Below the pieces are notes generated by a model. That model saw only the letters and a program-made list of their open reading frames with translations, did not search any database and had not been told where the DNA came from. A stretch of 38,523 bases of DNA, from the NCBI GenBank assembly GCA_021789975.1, contig JAJYIT010000040.1, positions 1 through 38,523 on the forward strand. Reading direction: 5' to 3'. The DNA is from Bacteroidota bacterium (lineage in GTDB: Bacteria; Bacteroidota; Ignavibacteria; Kryptoniales; JAKASW01). Each line of letters starts with the position of its first letter. Position 1 is the stretch's first letter. Positions 17,011 through 26,818 of this stretch are shown here, one piece after another. The position numbers were made by a program, and so were the translations under genes.

Positions 17011-19647
17011 ATGACTAAAGAGAATATCGCTTTGGAAGTAGAACAACTTAGTCTCCGACGAGAGGCTGCCAGGAAGCTCCATGAAGCTGGCGGCAAGGGC
17101 TCCGAGGTATCGATGGCGTTGACAAAAGCGGTTGACGATTCAATCAGGAACGCAATTGAGAGCAGTGATGCCGGGAATCATCTCTCTGCGTTCGCCGTAG
17201 GCGGTTACGGAAGGGCAGAACTATGTCCTCACTCCGATATCGATGTGACTTTCATAGTTGGCAAAGACATCGAAGCCACTTTCATGGCACAGAAGGTTCT
17301 TCATTGCCTCTGGGACATCGGTCTCAATATCGGACATTCGGTAAGAACCCTGAGTCAAATACTTGATACGTACAGGAACGATCATGACAGTTGGGCGGCC
17401 ACCCTGGAGTACCGACATATTGCGGGGAGTGAATCTCTGTTCCGCCAGTTTGCCGGTGCTATCCGTGAATTTGTCCTCAATAATAAAGACCGAAGCTTTG
17501 TTCAGTCGACTCTGGAGGGTATAAGAGTACGCCATAACAAATACGGCAAGTCCACTTCACTTTTGGAACCCAACCTAAAGAAGAGTGCCGGCGGTCTAAG
17601 GGACCTACACGCACTTCTGTGGATCTACAGGGCTTCCTATCCGGAGTTTCTTCCTGATATCGACACTACCGTTGAAGAGCCCGCAATCCTGAGATTCTTG
17701 GAGCAGCTACTTGAGAATGGGATTATCAACCAACTTCAATTCACCCATAATAGGGATGCTTTTGAGTTTATTCTTCGGACGAGGCAAAGCTTGCACTATC
17801 AGTCGTCAAGCTTAAACGATCTGCTGGATTTCGAAATCCAGAGGAAGGTTGCCGAGGACCTTGGGTATTCCAGTGCGGATTTTTCAAAAGGGGTCGAGAG
17901 CTTCATGAGAGACTATTTTCGTCATGCACGAAAAATCTACAGGCTGAACCAGGTGCTCTCAGACAAGATGCGTGGCATCCTGCAAACCAAGCATAGCTTT
18001 TCAGATACCCGGAATCTTGATGAAGACTATACGGTTGCTGATGGCAAGATAGCCTTCCGAAGGAAGGGGGATCACGATGCGGCTCAGCTGTTCCGGGCAT
18101 TCAAGCATAAGGCTGAAGCAGGACTACATTTTGATGAGAACGTTCACGAGACAATTGCACAGGAGCTTGACAGTTTCAGTGCTCCGGACTTCCGTAAATC
18201 ATCTGATGCCGCCGAGGTTTTTAGATCAATTCTGTCACGGGATACTAATGTTGCTTTCACGCTCAAGTCGATGAATGAACTCGGTGTACTTGGAAGATAC
18301 CTTCCGGAATTTGGAAAGTTGATAGGTTTCTTCCAGCACAACGTTTACCACTACTACACTGCAGATGAGCATACCTTGACTGCCATCGAGAATCTTGAGA
18401 ATGTTGCAGAGAGCGATAGTGCGCTCGCAGTATTGCTCGATACCGTTGCAAGACGTGATACCTTGTACCTCGGTATCCTGTTCCATGATATTGCTAAGCC
18501 GATCTCGATTGGAAAACATGAGGTGCTCGGCGTGGAAGTCGCCGAAAAGGCTCTGAGCAGAATCGGGTTCGAGGACATCATTGAAGACGTTGCGTTTCTT
18601 GTAAGAAACCACTTAAAAATGGAACAGATAGCTTTCCGACGCAACATTGGAGATCCGGAGACAGTATACACTTTCACAAGAATCTTTGCTAACGCGGAAC
18701 AGTTGAAGATGTTGTACCTCCTTACGTTTGCAGACCTGAGCGCTGTAAACCCGACCGTCTGGACGAAGTGGAAGGCTCAGCTGCTTAACGAATTGTTTAC
18801 TAAGTCATACCGCATAATAACCGAATTTCTAGACGCAAATGCTATTGAGACCTTACATGAGGAGCAAAAGGCAACTAAGGAAAAATCGGTACTCAGCAAA
18901 ATGCCTGCGGAGGAATCGTCCGCTGTAAGCAGACATTTTGGTGCGATCAAGAACGAGCTCTATGCAGTTGTGTTCGAGGACGATGAAATTGTGAATCACA
19001 TCCGGGCGATAAACTCTGACTTCGAAGATCTGTCTCTCCAGTTTAACCATAGCGAAGATTATACAGACGTGACTATCATTGCGAGAGATGCTCCATTTCA
19101 GCTTGCCAGGTTTTGCTCCTCGCTCAGTGCCAACGATGCGAATATAGTGGATGCAAACATTTTCACTCGGGACGACGGAGTGATCATTGACCGCTTCAAA
19201 GTGTTTGATAACATTACACGCCAAAGTCTGACTGGGTCACAGATGGAAAAAATCGGATCGGACTTGCGTGCCATGATAAACGGTCGGACCGACCCACAAG
19301 AGCTTTTTGAAAGACACCGTTTGCGTTGGCAACGGAAACTGAAGAATGAAGTCAACCCGAATATCAAAGTCGCCGTTCAAACTTCAGAGACCAAAGAATT
19401 TACTTTAGTCGAGGTTTTTGCGCCTGATTCGCTCGGCTTTTTATTCAGGGTTACCTCGGCGATATCCTCCGCCGGAATAAGTATCTATTTCGCAAAAATA
19501 GCTACACGGGTCGATGGAATTGTAGATACATTTTATGTCTTGAGAAACGACGGCTCGAAACCCGCCCCAGAGGAACTGGATGAACTTAGGGAAAAAATAC
19601 TTAAGATTATCCGTGAATCAATTGACATGGAACTCATTCTCAAATGA
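17011..19647 (+). CDS. glnD: [Protein-PII] uridylyltransferase GlnD-like bifunctional enzyme
   Basis: An 878-residue protein close to the E. coli GlnD length (890). Order of domains: a nucleotidyltransferase with AVGGYGRAELCPHSDID, giving the G64-G65 loop and metal Asp76 and Asp78; a PII-uridylyltransferase helical region near 185-330 (EPNLKKSAGGLRDLH); an HD phosphohydrolase domain with FHDIAKP (H492, D493); and two C-terminal ACT domains near 690-760 and 795-865 that sense glutamine. GlnD adds UMP to PII proteins when glutamine is low and removes it when glutamine is high. No PII (glnB/glnK) or glutamine synthetase gene is in the window. The ATG at 17011 has no obvious ribosome site. Its stop overlaps the murI start (ATGA). 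Confidence 0.92.
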   Translation: MTKENIALEVEQLSLRREAARKLHEAGGKGSEVSMALTKAVDDSIRNAIESSDAGNHLSAFAVGGYGRAELCPHSDIDVTFIVGKDIEATFMAQKVLHCLWDIGLNIGHSVRTLSQILDTYRNDHDSWAATLEYRHIAGSESLFRQFAGAIREFVLNNKDRSFVQSTLEGIRVRHNKYGKSTSLLEPNLKKSAGGLRDLHALLWIYRASYPEFLPDIDTTVEEPAILRFLEQLLENGIINQLQFTHNRDAFEFILRTRQSLHYQSSSLNDLLDFEIQRKVAEDLGYSSADFSKGVESFMRDYFRHARKIYRLNQVLSDKMRGILQTKHSFSDTRNLDEDYTVADGKIAFRRKGDHDAAQLFRAFKHKAEAGLHFDENVHETIAQELDSFSAPDFRKSSDAAEVFRSILSRDTNVAFTLKSMNELGVLGRYLPEFGKLIGFFQHNVYHYYTADEHTLTAIENLENVAESDSALAVLLDTVARRDTLYLGILFHDIAKPISIGKHEVLGVEVAEKALSRIGFEDIIEDVAFLVRNHLKMEQIAFRRNIGDPETVYTFTRIFANAEQLKMLYLLTFADLSAVNPTVWTKWKAQLLNELFTKSYRIITEFLDANAIETLHEEQKATKEKSVLSKMPAEESSAVSRHFGAIKNELYAVVFEDDEIVNHIRAINSDFEDLSLQFNHSEDYTDVTIIARDAPFQLARFCSSLSANDANIVDANIFTRDDGVIIDRFKVFDNITRQSLTGSQMEKIGSDLRAMINGRTDPQELFERHRLRWQRKLKNEVNPNIKVAVQTSETKEFTLVEVFAPDSLGFLFRVTSAISSAGISIYFAKIATRVDGIVDTFYVLRNDGSKPAPEELDELREKILKIIRESIDMELILK

Positions 19648-20462
19648 GTTCTTCTGAAAATCCGATTGGAGTGTTTGATTCGGGTATTGGTGGGCTGACT
19701 GTTGTAGGAGAGCTCATAAAGATCTTACCTTATGAAAACATTGTCTACTTCGGAGACACCGCCAGAGTCCCGTATGGAAACAAATCTGCTGATGTTGTAA
19801 GGGGTTACGCGGCGCAGGATACAAAGTTTCTAGTCTCAATTGGAGTGAAGATGATCGTCGTGGCTTGCAACACGGCGTCGGCACTCGCAATGGATGTGGT
19901 GAGAGCTCATTCGAATGTTCCTGCGATTGGCGTTATAGACCCGACTGTCCAAGAGGCTGTTAGACTTGCAGGGGAGCTTGGAATAGGCGTGATTGGAACT
20001 CTGTCTACTATTAACTCATGCGCCTACTCTTCGGCTATAAAGCAAGCTAACCCCAGCCTCAACATAATAACCAAAGCCTGCCCGCTTTTTGTGCCTCTTG
20101 CTGAGGAAGGGCTCTTTGAGCATCCGGTCGCTGATCTCATGTCACGCGAATATCTTTCGGGGTTCCCAGGCAGAATCGACGTGATGATATTGGGTTGTAC
20201 TCACTACCCGCTTCTCAAAGGACCCATTTCACGGTCACTCGGTGGAAAGATCAAACTCCTTGATTCCGGAGAGGTTACCGCAAGAGCCGTCAGGGAATTA
20301 TTGACTGCAGGTAACCTGCTGAACTCGCGGCGGTCAAAACCAAGATATGAATTCTATGTAAGTGATTTTCCTCAGAAGTTCAACGAAATCGCCGAAAGGT
20401 TTTTGGGCCGGGAACTGGAATTTGTCAGAAAGGTTCAGATTCTTTCGGACCGCATTACCTGA
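19644..20462 (+). CDS. murI: Glutamate racemase
   Basis: A 272-residue cofactor-independent racemase that makes D-glutamate for peptidoglycan. The opening IGVFDSGIGGLTV carries the substrate-binding Asp-Ser (D12, S13). The two catalytic cysteines are both present: C75 in VACNTAS and C185 in LGCTHYPLL. The region YFGDTARVPYG is also typical. The start overlaps the glnD stop by 4 nt, so the two are translationally coupled; both act on glutamate metabolism, though coupling may be simple compactness. The 3' end overlaps the convergent helicase gene by 8 nt. Confidence 0.96.
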   Translation: MSSSENPIGVFDSGIGGLTVVGELIKILPYENIVYFGDTARVPYGNKSADVVRGYAAQDTKFLVSIGVKMIVVACNTASALAMDVVRAHSNVPAIGVIDPTVQEAVRLAGELGIGVIGTLSTINSCAYSSAIKQANPSLNIITKACPLFVPLAEEGLFEHPVADLMSREYLSGFPGRIDVMILGCTHYPLLKGPISRSLGGKIKLLDSGEVTARAVRELLTAGNLLNSRRSKPRYEFYVSDFPQKFNEIAERFLGRELEFVRKVQILSDRIT

Positions 20463-22695
20463 CTAACGTTAGATTTGCGTAACGTAGCATAAGCTGCTTC
20501 TTCTGGTTGGCACCGAACAAAACTATCACGCGTTCGTTGTCCCCCTTTCCAGACACCTCGATCACTTTACCTTCTCCGAAGAACTCATGACGGACGATTG
20601 ATCCTATCCGCAACTTCGGGATGGACCTCCTTTCCTTTATTTCAGTTTGTCTATCCGATTCCTTAGCCAGAGGCGAGTCTAAATAATCGAGAGAGGGCGT
20701 GAGTGAAGTGACAATATTTGTGTCTTCCCAGAGAGTGTGCTGAGGCGCCTGTCGGGAGCTGCGTTCCAGTTCAAGAAGATCGGATTCTATCTCCGAAAGA
20801 AAACGAGATTGCGTTTGATACGAAAGTTTGCCAAACCTATATCGTTCGCGGGCGTGAGAAAGGTAGACTTTGCGTTTAGCTCTCGTGATCGCAACGTAAA
20901 AGAGGCGCCTCTCCTCTTCCAACTCATTCTGCTCCTTCGCCGGAAGAGGAAATAGCCCTTCTTCCAATCCCGAAACGAAAACGACAGGAAATTCGAGGCC
21001 CTTCGCAGCATGGACCGTCATCAGTGTAACTGCGTTTCTCTGTGTATCCCATCTATCAACATCTGCAACAAGAGTCACTTCTGACAGAAAGTCCTGAAGC
21101 GTCCCTTGCGGGTTGTCGGACTGGAACTCAGCAATTCCGGCGAGGAATTCCTGTATATTCTCCATCCTGTTACGGGCCTCGGGCGTGCCCTCATCTTTGA
21201 GCAGTCTAATGAACTGCAACTCGTCGGTCATGGATCTGGTCAGCTCGCTCACGGAAAGTTCATCCTTTAGCCTGACGTACTTCTTGATTAGCTCGGAGAA
21301 CAGTTTGAGCTGTCCCTTCTGTCTGGGTTGTATCTCGGGAATTTCGTCGACCCTGTCGGCGGCGTTGAACAATGCAATATTCGATTCTGTCGCGAAGTTG
21401 CGGAGATAATCGATTGTAACATCCCCCACACCTCTCGGTGGAGAATTGACCACTCGCATAAACGATTCGTCATCCAACTGGTTGACAACCAGCCTCAGGT
21501 ACGCCAGCAGATCTTTGATTTCCTTTCTCTTGTAAAAAGCCAGTCCGCCGATAATTAGGTATGGAATTCCACCGCGATTGAATGCTTCCTCGAGCGCCCG
21601 AGATTGATAATTCGTTCTGAACAAAACGACAAAGTCTTTCAGCTGGAGCTTCTCTTTTACACTCTCGTTTCTGATCTTCTGAACGATTTTATACCCTTCA
21701 TCTCTGTCACTCTCAGCCTCTATGACGGTCAAGTTGTCGCCGTCAAGATTCTCAGTCCAGAGCTCCTTATCAAGTTTCCGCTTGTTATGGACGATTAGAG
21801 AATTTGCAGCTTTCAAGATTTTTCCTGTTGACCTGTAATTTTGCTCCAGTCGGAACACTTTACAGTCGGGATAATCAGACTGGAAATCAAGTATGTTTTG
21901 AAGCTCTGCACCACGCCACGAATAGATACTCTGAGCATCGTCTCCGACCACGCACAAGTTTCGGTGTTTTTCCGAAAGCAGCTTCAGCAAAACGTATTGT
22001 GCACGGTTAGTGTCTTGATACTCGTCCACTAAAATAAACCTGAAACGATCCTGGTATCTTTCGAGCGATTCTCTGTTTCGGTTGAAAAGGAGGATGGGCT
22101 TTATCAGAAGATCGTCGAAGTCCATCGAGTTATTCTTTTTCAATCGATCTTCGTAAGTGGTATAGATGTCGGCAGTGACTTCGTCAAGCCTGCTCTTCGC
22201 GGTCTGTTCAAACTGGCTCGGAAGAATAACTGCGTTTTTGAGTTTACTTATTCTCGAGCGAATTGCCGCGGGAGCATATACTTCCTCCGCCAGGTTGCGC
22301 TCTTTCAGAATTTCCCTGACTTTTTTCAAGGAATCGTCTTCGTCGTAGATGGAGAAATTCTGCCCATAACCGATGTTCTTGCTTTCGACTCTCAGTATTT
22401 TCCCGAATAGAGAATGGAATGTGCCTATCCATGTATTGAAGGTTCTTTTGTTAGTCTCTTCAATCCCAAGCATCTTGTTTATCCTGGTGCGCATCTCGTT
22501 GGCGGCTTTGTTGGTGAAGGTTAGGCACAGGATGTTGTGGAGTGATACGCCCGCTGAAACAAGATATGCCACCCGGTATGTCAGTACTTTGGTTTTGCCG
22601 CTACCCGCTCCGGCGAGAACTAATTCAGGTCCTTCGATGAATTTGACTGCCTCCAGCTGTGCTGGATTGAGATCTCTCAAAAAGTCTTTCGTCAT
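20455..22695 (-). CDS. ATP-dependent 3'-5' DNA helicase, PcrA/UvrD type
   Basis: A 746-residue superfamily 1A helicase, close to PcrA in length. The Q-motif LNPAQLEAV is at residues 9-17, Walker A AGAGSGKT at 28-35 (K34), motif Ia LCLTFTNKAANEM, motif II VDEYQDTN, motif III GDDAQSIYSWRGA, motif IV with LEQNYRST, motif V VTLMTVHAAKGLEFPVVF, and motif VI VAITRAKRKVYL. The C-terminal 60 residues form the small PcrA/UvrD tail domain (G-V-HEFFGEGKV), which binds RNA polymerase in relatives. It unwinds DNA in repair and replication restart. I cannot choose between the names pcrA and uvrD by sequence alone. It is the last gene of the arginine operon, overlapping the argH stop by ATGA, so its expression is probably tied to arginine genes. 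Confidence 0.95.
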   Translation of the reverse strand: MTKDFLRDLNPAQLEAVKFIEGPELVLAGAGSGKTKVLTYRVAYLVSAGVSLHNILCLTFTNKAANEMRTRINKMLGIEETNKRTFNTWIGTFHSLFGKILRVESKNIGYGQNFSIYDEDDSLKKVREILKERNLAEEVYAPAAIRSRISKLKNAVILPSQFEQTAKSRLDEVTADIYTTYEDRLKKNNSMDFDDLLIKPILLFNRNRESLERYQDRFRFILVDEYQDTNRAQYVLLKLLSEKHRNLCVVGDDAQSIYSWRGAELQNILDFQSDYPDCKVFRLEQNYRSTGKILKAANSLIVHNKRKLDKELWTENLDGDNLTVIEAESDRDEGYKIVQKIRNESVKEKLQLKDFVVLFRTNYQSRALEEAFNRGGIPYLIIGGLAFYKRKEIKDLLAYLRLVVNQLDDESFMRVVNSPPRGVGDVTIDYLRNFATESNIALFNAADRVDEIPEIQPRQKGQLKLFSELIKKYVRLKDELSVSELTRSMTDELQFIRLLKDEGTPEARNRMENIQEFLAGIAEFQSDNPQGTLQDFLSEVTLVADVDRWDTQRNAVTLMTVHAAKGLEFPVVFVSGLEEGLFPLPAKEQNELEEERRLFYVAITRAKRKVYLSHARERYRFGKLSYQTQSRFLSEIESDLLELERSSRQAPQHTLWEDTNIVTSLTPSLDYLDSPLAKESDRQTEIKERRSIPKLRIGSIVRHEFFGEGKVIEVSGKGDNERVIVLFGANQKKQLMLRYANLTLVR

Positions 22696-24083
22696 CTACG
22701 GCTGGCTCTTACCTCTTTCATCATTTTGTGTGCGAGGCTGATTTGTTCCTTGACTCTTTTCAAGCTCGTTCCGCCGTATAGATCGTGTCTTTCAACAGAT
22801 TTCACAGGATTGAAGATGTCGTAATAGTCATCGCCAAATTTTGCCGACAGCTTTCTTAGTTTGGACAACTCGACATCCCTCAGAGCTTCGTTCTTATCAA
22901 GTGAGAGCAAAACCAATTTGCCGACGATCTTGTGTGCGTCACGGAAGGGAATTCCGCGTTCGGTCAAATAGTCTGCTATGTCCGTGGCGTAGATGGAATC
23001 ATCTACTCTCTGCAAGAGGTTGCTTCTATTTACTTTAAGAGTCGAGATCACCCCTTCGAATATCTTAACCGATATCAGAAGGGTTGCTACAGAGTCAAAC
23101 AGTGGCTCTTTGTCCTCCTGGAGATCTTTAGAATAAGTGAGAGGCAGACCTTTTTGAAGGATGAGGATTGAGTTCAGATTAGCGATCGCCCGTGATGCCT
23201 TCCCTCTGATCAATTCCAGTGAATCCGGGTTCTTCTTCTGCGGCATCATGCTGCTGCCCGTCGAGTACATGTCGTTAAGTTCGATGAACCTGAATTCGGA
23301 GGAACTCCATATGATCAGATCCTCTGCGAATCTGCTAAGGTGAACCAAAGTCTGAGCGGCGGCGTACAAAAACTCTGTGATAAATGCCCTGTCACTTACC
23401 CCGTACACGCTGTTCGGGGATAGAGCAACGAAACCCAACTCGCGCTTCAAAATTCTGCGATCGAGTTTTAGTGTCGAGCCGGCAGCCGCGCCGGATCCCA
23501 AGGGAAGTATATCGATTCTCTTAAGCACATCGACGAATCGCTCCTTATCGTCCTGGATCATAAAGAATAAGGACATGAAGTAATGGCCGAGCCTGATGAG
23601 CTGAGCTTGCTGCAAATGAGTATAGGAAGGAACTATGTCATCGATGGTATCTGAAGCAATTCTCACTGCCGTTTTCTGAAGAGACTTGAGAAGTAAAATC
23701 ACACCCACTGTTGTCTTCTTAAGATAAATTCGCTCATCGGTAGTTACTTGTTCATTCCTGCTTCTTCCGCTATGGATCTTCTTTCCGGTTTCTCCAATTT
23801 TCTCTACGAGCCGCCGCTCGATCGCAGTATGAATATCTTCGTCTTCCGCCTTGTAAGCGAATCTTTCGTTGACGAATTCCGTCTCGATTTCTCGGAAAGC
23901 CGCACGTACAAGCGCGAGCTCTCGCCCGGAATAGATGCCAGCATCGCGAAGAGCTAATGCATATGCGTCGCTGGCCTCAAGCTCTTCTTTCCATAGCCTG
24001 CGGTCGAACGAAAGAGAATCGTTGAATTCTTCCATCAGCTTTGGCGTGGGTGCGCTGAATCTGCCTCCCCAGAGTTTAGCCAT
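22692..24083 (-). CDS. argH: Argininosuccinate lyase
   Basis: A 463-residue enzyme that splits argininosuccinate into arginine and fumarate, the last step of arginine synthesis. It begins KLWGGRF, as ArgH proteins do, and has the HSGRSRNEQV and YTHLQQAQ segments. The fumarase/aspartase signature GSSMMPQKKNPD is near residues 275-287, with the catalytic Ser in its mobile loop. Length is normal. It lies 106 nt after the class IV aminotransferase gene; that gap has an AGGAG about 13 nt before the ATG and no other clear signal. The downstream helicase start overlaps its stop. Confidence 0.97.
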   Translation of the reverse strand: MAKLWGGRFSAPTPKLMEEFNDSLSFDRRLWKEELEASDAYALALRDAGIYSGRELALVRAAFREIETEFVNERFAYKAEDEDIHTAIERRLVEKIGETGKKIHSGRSRNEQVTTDERIYLKKTTVGVILLLKSLQKTAVRIASDTIDDIVPSYTHLQQAQLIRLGHYFMSLFFMIQDDKERFVDVLKRIDILPLGSGAAAGSTLKLDRRILKRELGFVALSPNSVYGVSDRAFITEFLYAAAQTLVHLSRFAEDLIIWSSSEFRFIELNDMYSTGSSMMPQKKNPDSLELIRGKASRAIANLNSILILQKGLPLTYSKDLQEDKEPLFDSVATLLISVKIFEGVISTLKVNRSNLLQRVDDSIYATDIADYLTERGIPFRDAHKIVGKLVLLSLDKNEALRDVELSKLRKLSAKFGDDYYDIFNPVKSVERHDLYGGTSLKRVKEQISLAHKMMKEVRASRR

Positions 24084-24189
24084 TTTTTTTAGTGCTCCTG
24101 GTAGTAGTGTTCGCCTGAAACTCGACGGCAGGGGGTGGGATCCGCAGAGTGCCGAAGACTATTTCTTGACCGTTCCAGAAACTCGATTT

Positions 24190-25155
24190 TCATTTTAACG
24201 GCGTCAGTTGCTTTTTGCCGGAAACGATGTCCTTGCGGAATAGATCGTGAAGCTTCCTGAATGCTTTCCCGGGCTTTCCATCGCCGATAATGCGGCCGTC
24301 ATATCGGACCACGGGTGCAACAAACAGGGAAGTACTGAAGAACAGAATCTCTGCCGCATTATAGGCTTCCGAGATCGTGATGTTCCCTGTGCTAACCCCC
24401 TTGAGGATTTTGCTTTTGACGAGACCATCAGTCAACTCAAGCGCTCGCATCAGAGTGGTCCCGCGAAGGATCTTCTCGTAAAGTGGAATTCGAAGCACCA
24501 TGTCTTTTCCAAGTATCGCGACATTCTTGTTCGAACCTTCGGTTATAAAGCCTGCTGCGTCGACCGCGATCGCAGCATCGGCGCCGGAATTCTTCGCTGC
24601 CAGCTCCATAAGAGCGTTCGAGAGATAGTCTACCGACTTAACCTGTGGTGAAGCTGGCGGCCTCATGCCGGTCGGACTTGTCACCGCGATCATTCCTTCT
24701 TTGAAGTATCGTTCCGGTGGAGCTGAGGATTTCCCGATCAGCACATACAAATTTGGAGAGATTGCTTCGTGCGGATAGACGCTCATGCTTCCGTGACCTC
24801 TGGACAGGAAAAATCTTGCTATGAAGTCTTGCTTGACGGAAAGTTTCCCGAGTCGAAGGAGTAAATCCTTCAAATCCTCGCGCGTGAATGGAGGTGCAAT
24901 GCCGATTGCGTTTGAAGAAAAGAAGAAACGGTCTAAATGCTGGTCGAGAAGGTAATATTTCCCGCTCACACAGAGCGCGTTGTCGAAAACCCCATCACCG
25001 CGATGAACTATATGATCGTCGATAGGAACCGACATCAAAGCCGGATTCCTCGTATAGCCTCTCAAATAAGTTGAATAGAAAAGATAGAATGCTCGCTCGT
25101 CTGGAGATGCCGCAATATCATCGAGGATTCTTATCTCATGGAGATGGAATTTCAT
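24190..25155 (-). CDS. Class IV PLP-dependent aminotransferase (BCAT / D-amino-acid / ADC lyase fold)
   Basis: A 321-residue fold-type IV PLP enzyme. The signature [10 protein letters not shown] is at residues 51-60, the Schiff-base lysine is K173 in [10 protein letters not shown], and the cofactor-contacting Glu is E206 in FITEGSNKN. Residues 1-45 form an N-terminal extension. Members include branched-chain aminotransferases, D-amino-acid transaminases and aminodeoxychorismate lyases, and these cannot be separated safely by eye. It sits between argG (4-nt ATGA overlap) and argH. Classic arginine synthesis uses the class III enzyme ArgD, so a class IV enzyme here is odd. It may serve a neighbouring pathway or be a replacement transaminase; the reaction is unknown. 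Confidence 0.85.
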   Translation of the reverse strand: MKFHLHEIRILDDIAASPDERAFYLFYSTYLRGYTRNPALMSVPIDDHIVHRGDGVFDNALCVSGKYYLLDQHLDRFFFSSNAIGIAPPFTREDLKDLLLRLGKLSVKQDFIARFFLSRGHGSMSVYPHEAISPNLYVLIGKSSAPPERYFKEGMIAVTSPTGMRPPASPQVKSVDYLSNALMELAAKNSGADAAIAVDAAGFITEGSNKNVAILGKDMVLRIPLYEKILRGTTLMRALELTDGLVKSKILKGVSTGNITISEAYNAAEILFFSTSLFVAPVVRYDGRIIGDGKPGKAFRKLHDLFRKDIVSGKKQLTPLK

Positions 25156-26366
25156 TCCTTCGGTTTCCCGTGGACCATCGAGTTCACCTTCATCGAAAGT
25201 CCCATCAGGTCAATAAAACCCTCAGCCTTCTTTTGGTCGTAAACCTCATCGCGCGAGAATGTCGCCAATTCTTCCCGGTAGAGAGAGCTGGGACTTCTTC
25301 TGCCTGCTACTGTTATATTGCCCTTGTACAGCTTGAGTCTTACGGTGCCGGTGACAAATCTTTGCGTGGAATCTATGAACGAGTCCAGAGCTTCTCGCAA
25401 AGGCGTGTACCACTGCCCATTGTAAACCAATTCTGCATATCTTTGCGATATTAGATCTTTGTAGTGAAGCGTGTCTTTGTCTAAGACGATTTGTTCCAGC
25501 TCGCTGTGAGCCTGGAAAAGAATGGTCCCTCCGGGAGTTTCATACACGCCACGAGACTTCATTCCGACAAGTCTATTCTCGATCAGATCAGTCCGTCCAA
25601 TCGCATTTGCTGCGCCTATAATGTTAAGCGCCTCAACTAACGCAAGTGGAGACTTCTGCTTGCCGTTTAAGGATACAGGCACACCTTTTTCGAAGCCAAT
25701 GTCTACATAGGTGGAATGGTTTGGAGCTTTTTCAGGGGATTTGGTCCTGATAAACATATCTTGCTTTGGTTCCCCCCATGTGTTCTCAAGTTCGCCGCCC
25801 TCATGGCTCAGGTGCCAGAGATTCCCATCGCGACTGTAAATCTTCTTGAGAGTAGCTCTGATCGGCACCTTGTGCTCCTTAGCGTAGGCAATCGCGTCCT
25901 CGCGTGACCTTATCGACCATTCCCGCCACGGGGCGATCACCGTCAAGTCGGGAGCAAAGACTTTGTATGTAAGCTCAAACCTAACCTGATCGTTCCCTTT
26001 GCCGGTACACCCATGTGCAAGAGCATCAGCACCTTCCTTCCGGGCGATCAAAGTCTGATACTTGGCAATCAATGGTCTCGCTATAGAAGTACCAAGAAGG
26101 TACTTCCTCTCGTATATCGCACCCGCTTTAACAATCTTGAAAAGGAACTTCTCTACGAACTCTTTTCTGAGATCCAGGAGGTAGAATTTGTCGGCACCCG
26201 TCTTTTTCGCTTTCTCACCCAGGCCATCGAGTTCATCTTTGCCCTGTCCTATGTTGGCAGCGTAAGCAACTACTTTGCAGTTGTACTTTTCCTTTAAATA
26301 TGGAATGATTATTGATGTATCGAGACCGCCTGAATAGGCAAGTACCACTTTTCTTGCTTTATACAA
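25152..26366 (-). CDS. argG: Argininosuccinate synthase
   Basis: A 404-residue ligase that joins citrulline and aspartate with ATP. The PP-loop [12 protein letters not shown] is at the N-terminus. AYAANIGQG, the citrulline/aspartate-site segment [16 protein letters not shown], and ENTWGEP-type and RSPSSLY segments follow in the usual order. The frame is open to an ATG at 26414, but I prefer a TTG at 26366: AGGAG lies 7 nt upstream of it, and the protein then starts [14 protein letters not shown], as other ArgG proteins do. The longer form would add 16 atypical residues. It is the first gene of the argG-aminotransferase-argH-helicase operon. argC, argJ, argB and argF are not in the window. Confidence 0.96.
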   Translation of the reverse strand: MYKARKVVLAYSGGLDTSIIIPYLKEKYNCKVVAYAANIGQGKDELDGLGEKAKKTGADKFYLLDLRKEFVEKFLFKIVKAGAIYERKYLLGTSIARPLIAKYQTLIARKEGADALAHGCTGKGNDQVRFELTYKVFAPDLTVIAPWREWSIRSREDAIAYAKEHKVPIRATLKKIYSRDGNLWHLSHEGGELENTWGEPKQDMFIRTKSPEKAPNHSTYVDIGFEKGVPVSLNGKQKSPLALVEALNIIGAANAIGRTDLIENRLVGMKSRGVYETPGGTILFQAHSELEQIVLDKDTLHYKDLISQRYAELVYNGQWYTPLREALDSFIDSTQRFVTGTVRLKLYKGNITVAGRRSPSSLYREELATFSRDEVYDQKKAEGFIDLMGLSMKVNSMVHGKPKE

Positions 26367-26416
26367 CTCAATTCTCCTGTTTTGGAATGGAAATTTACTA
26401 AATATCATGGTCATAA

Positions 26417-26446
26417 AGTATCCTGGATGAAAAAAAATTAAGACAA
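26417..26446 (-). promoter_or_regulatory. Possible promoter of the argG operon
   Basis: On the minus strand TTGTCT (26446-26441), an 18-nt spacer, then GATACT (26422-26417). The spacing and distance to the TTG start at 26366 are reasonable, but the -10 is imperfect. A transcript from here would also include the ATG at 26414 only barely, which favours the 26366 start. No arginine-repressor box was recognised. Confidence 0.35.
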
Positions 26447-26462
26447 TTTTAGCCTTGAAAAC

Positions 26463-26491
26463 TTGACTAATAGGTCTGATTCAGTTAAAAT
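26463..26491 (+). promoter_or_regulatory. Predicted strong sigma70-type promoter for the lipoprotein-LysM pair
   Basis: TTGACT (26463-26468), exactly 17 nt, then TAAAAT (26486-26491). A near-perfect ribosome site, AAAGGAGGAT (26511-26520), follows before the ATG at 26524. The combination suggests high expression, as for an abundant envelope lipoprotein. Confidence 0.6.
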
Positions 26492-26523
26492 TAGGCTGTA
26501 GAAAATTTGCAAAGGAGGATACA

Positions 26524-26805
26524 ATGAAAAAATTGCCGGGTGCAATTCTGAGCCTCATTGTTGCGTCCGTCTTGCTTGCTGGTTGTACTAAGTACGCCAA
26601 TCAGAGCGAAATGCAGCAGCTAAGTAATCTTAAGAATGAAGTTGCTTCGCTCGAGCAGCAGATAAGCACAGCTCAGCAGCAAGTGGCAGAATTAAAGAAA
26701 CAAATTGCTGACAAACAGGACCAGGTAAAAAAGGTTCAAAGCAATGAGCAGTTCTTGCAACAAAAGTTGCAAGCAGCTGGCCAAGATACTACTTCTACAC
26801 AGTGA
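26524..26805 (+). CDS. Small coiled-coil lipoprotein (Lpp-like)
   Basis: A 93-residue protein with signal peptide and lipobox LLAGC (Cys near residue 21). The mature part is almost wholly a coiled coil rich in Gln, Lys and Glu with hydrophobic residues at heptad spacing (for example LEQQISTAQQQVAELKKQI). Size and shape resemble the Braun lipoprotein of enterobacteria, which ties the outer membrane to peptidoglycan. However, there is no C-terminal Lys (it ends DTTSTQ), so a covalent peptidoglycan link is not expected. It has a strong promoter and ribosome site and is followed 13 nt later by a LysM coiled-coil protein. An envelope-spacing role is inference from architecture; I know of no named family. 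Confidence 0.85.
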   Translation: MKKLPGAILSLIVASVLLAGCTKYANQSEMQQLSNLKNEVASLEQQISTAQQQVAELKKQIADKQDQVKKVQSNEQFLQQKLQAAGQDTTSTQ

Positions 26806-26818
26806 AAAGGAGCCATAG

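Noticed and set aside
26367-26414. Longer ArgG start at 26414
   Set aside because: The TTG at 26366 has AGGAG at ideal spacing and gives the normal ArgG N-terminus; the longer form nearly coincides with the predicted -10 element.
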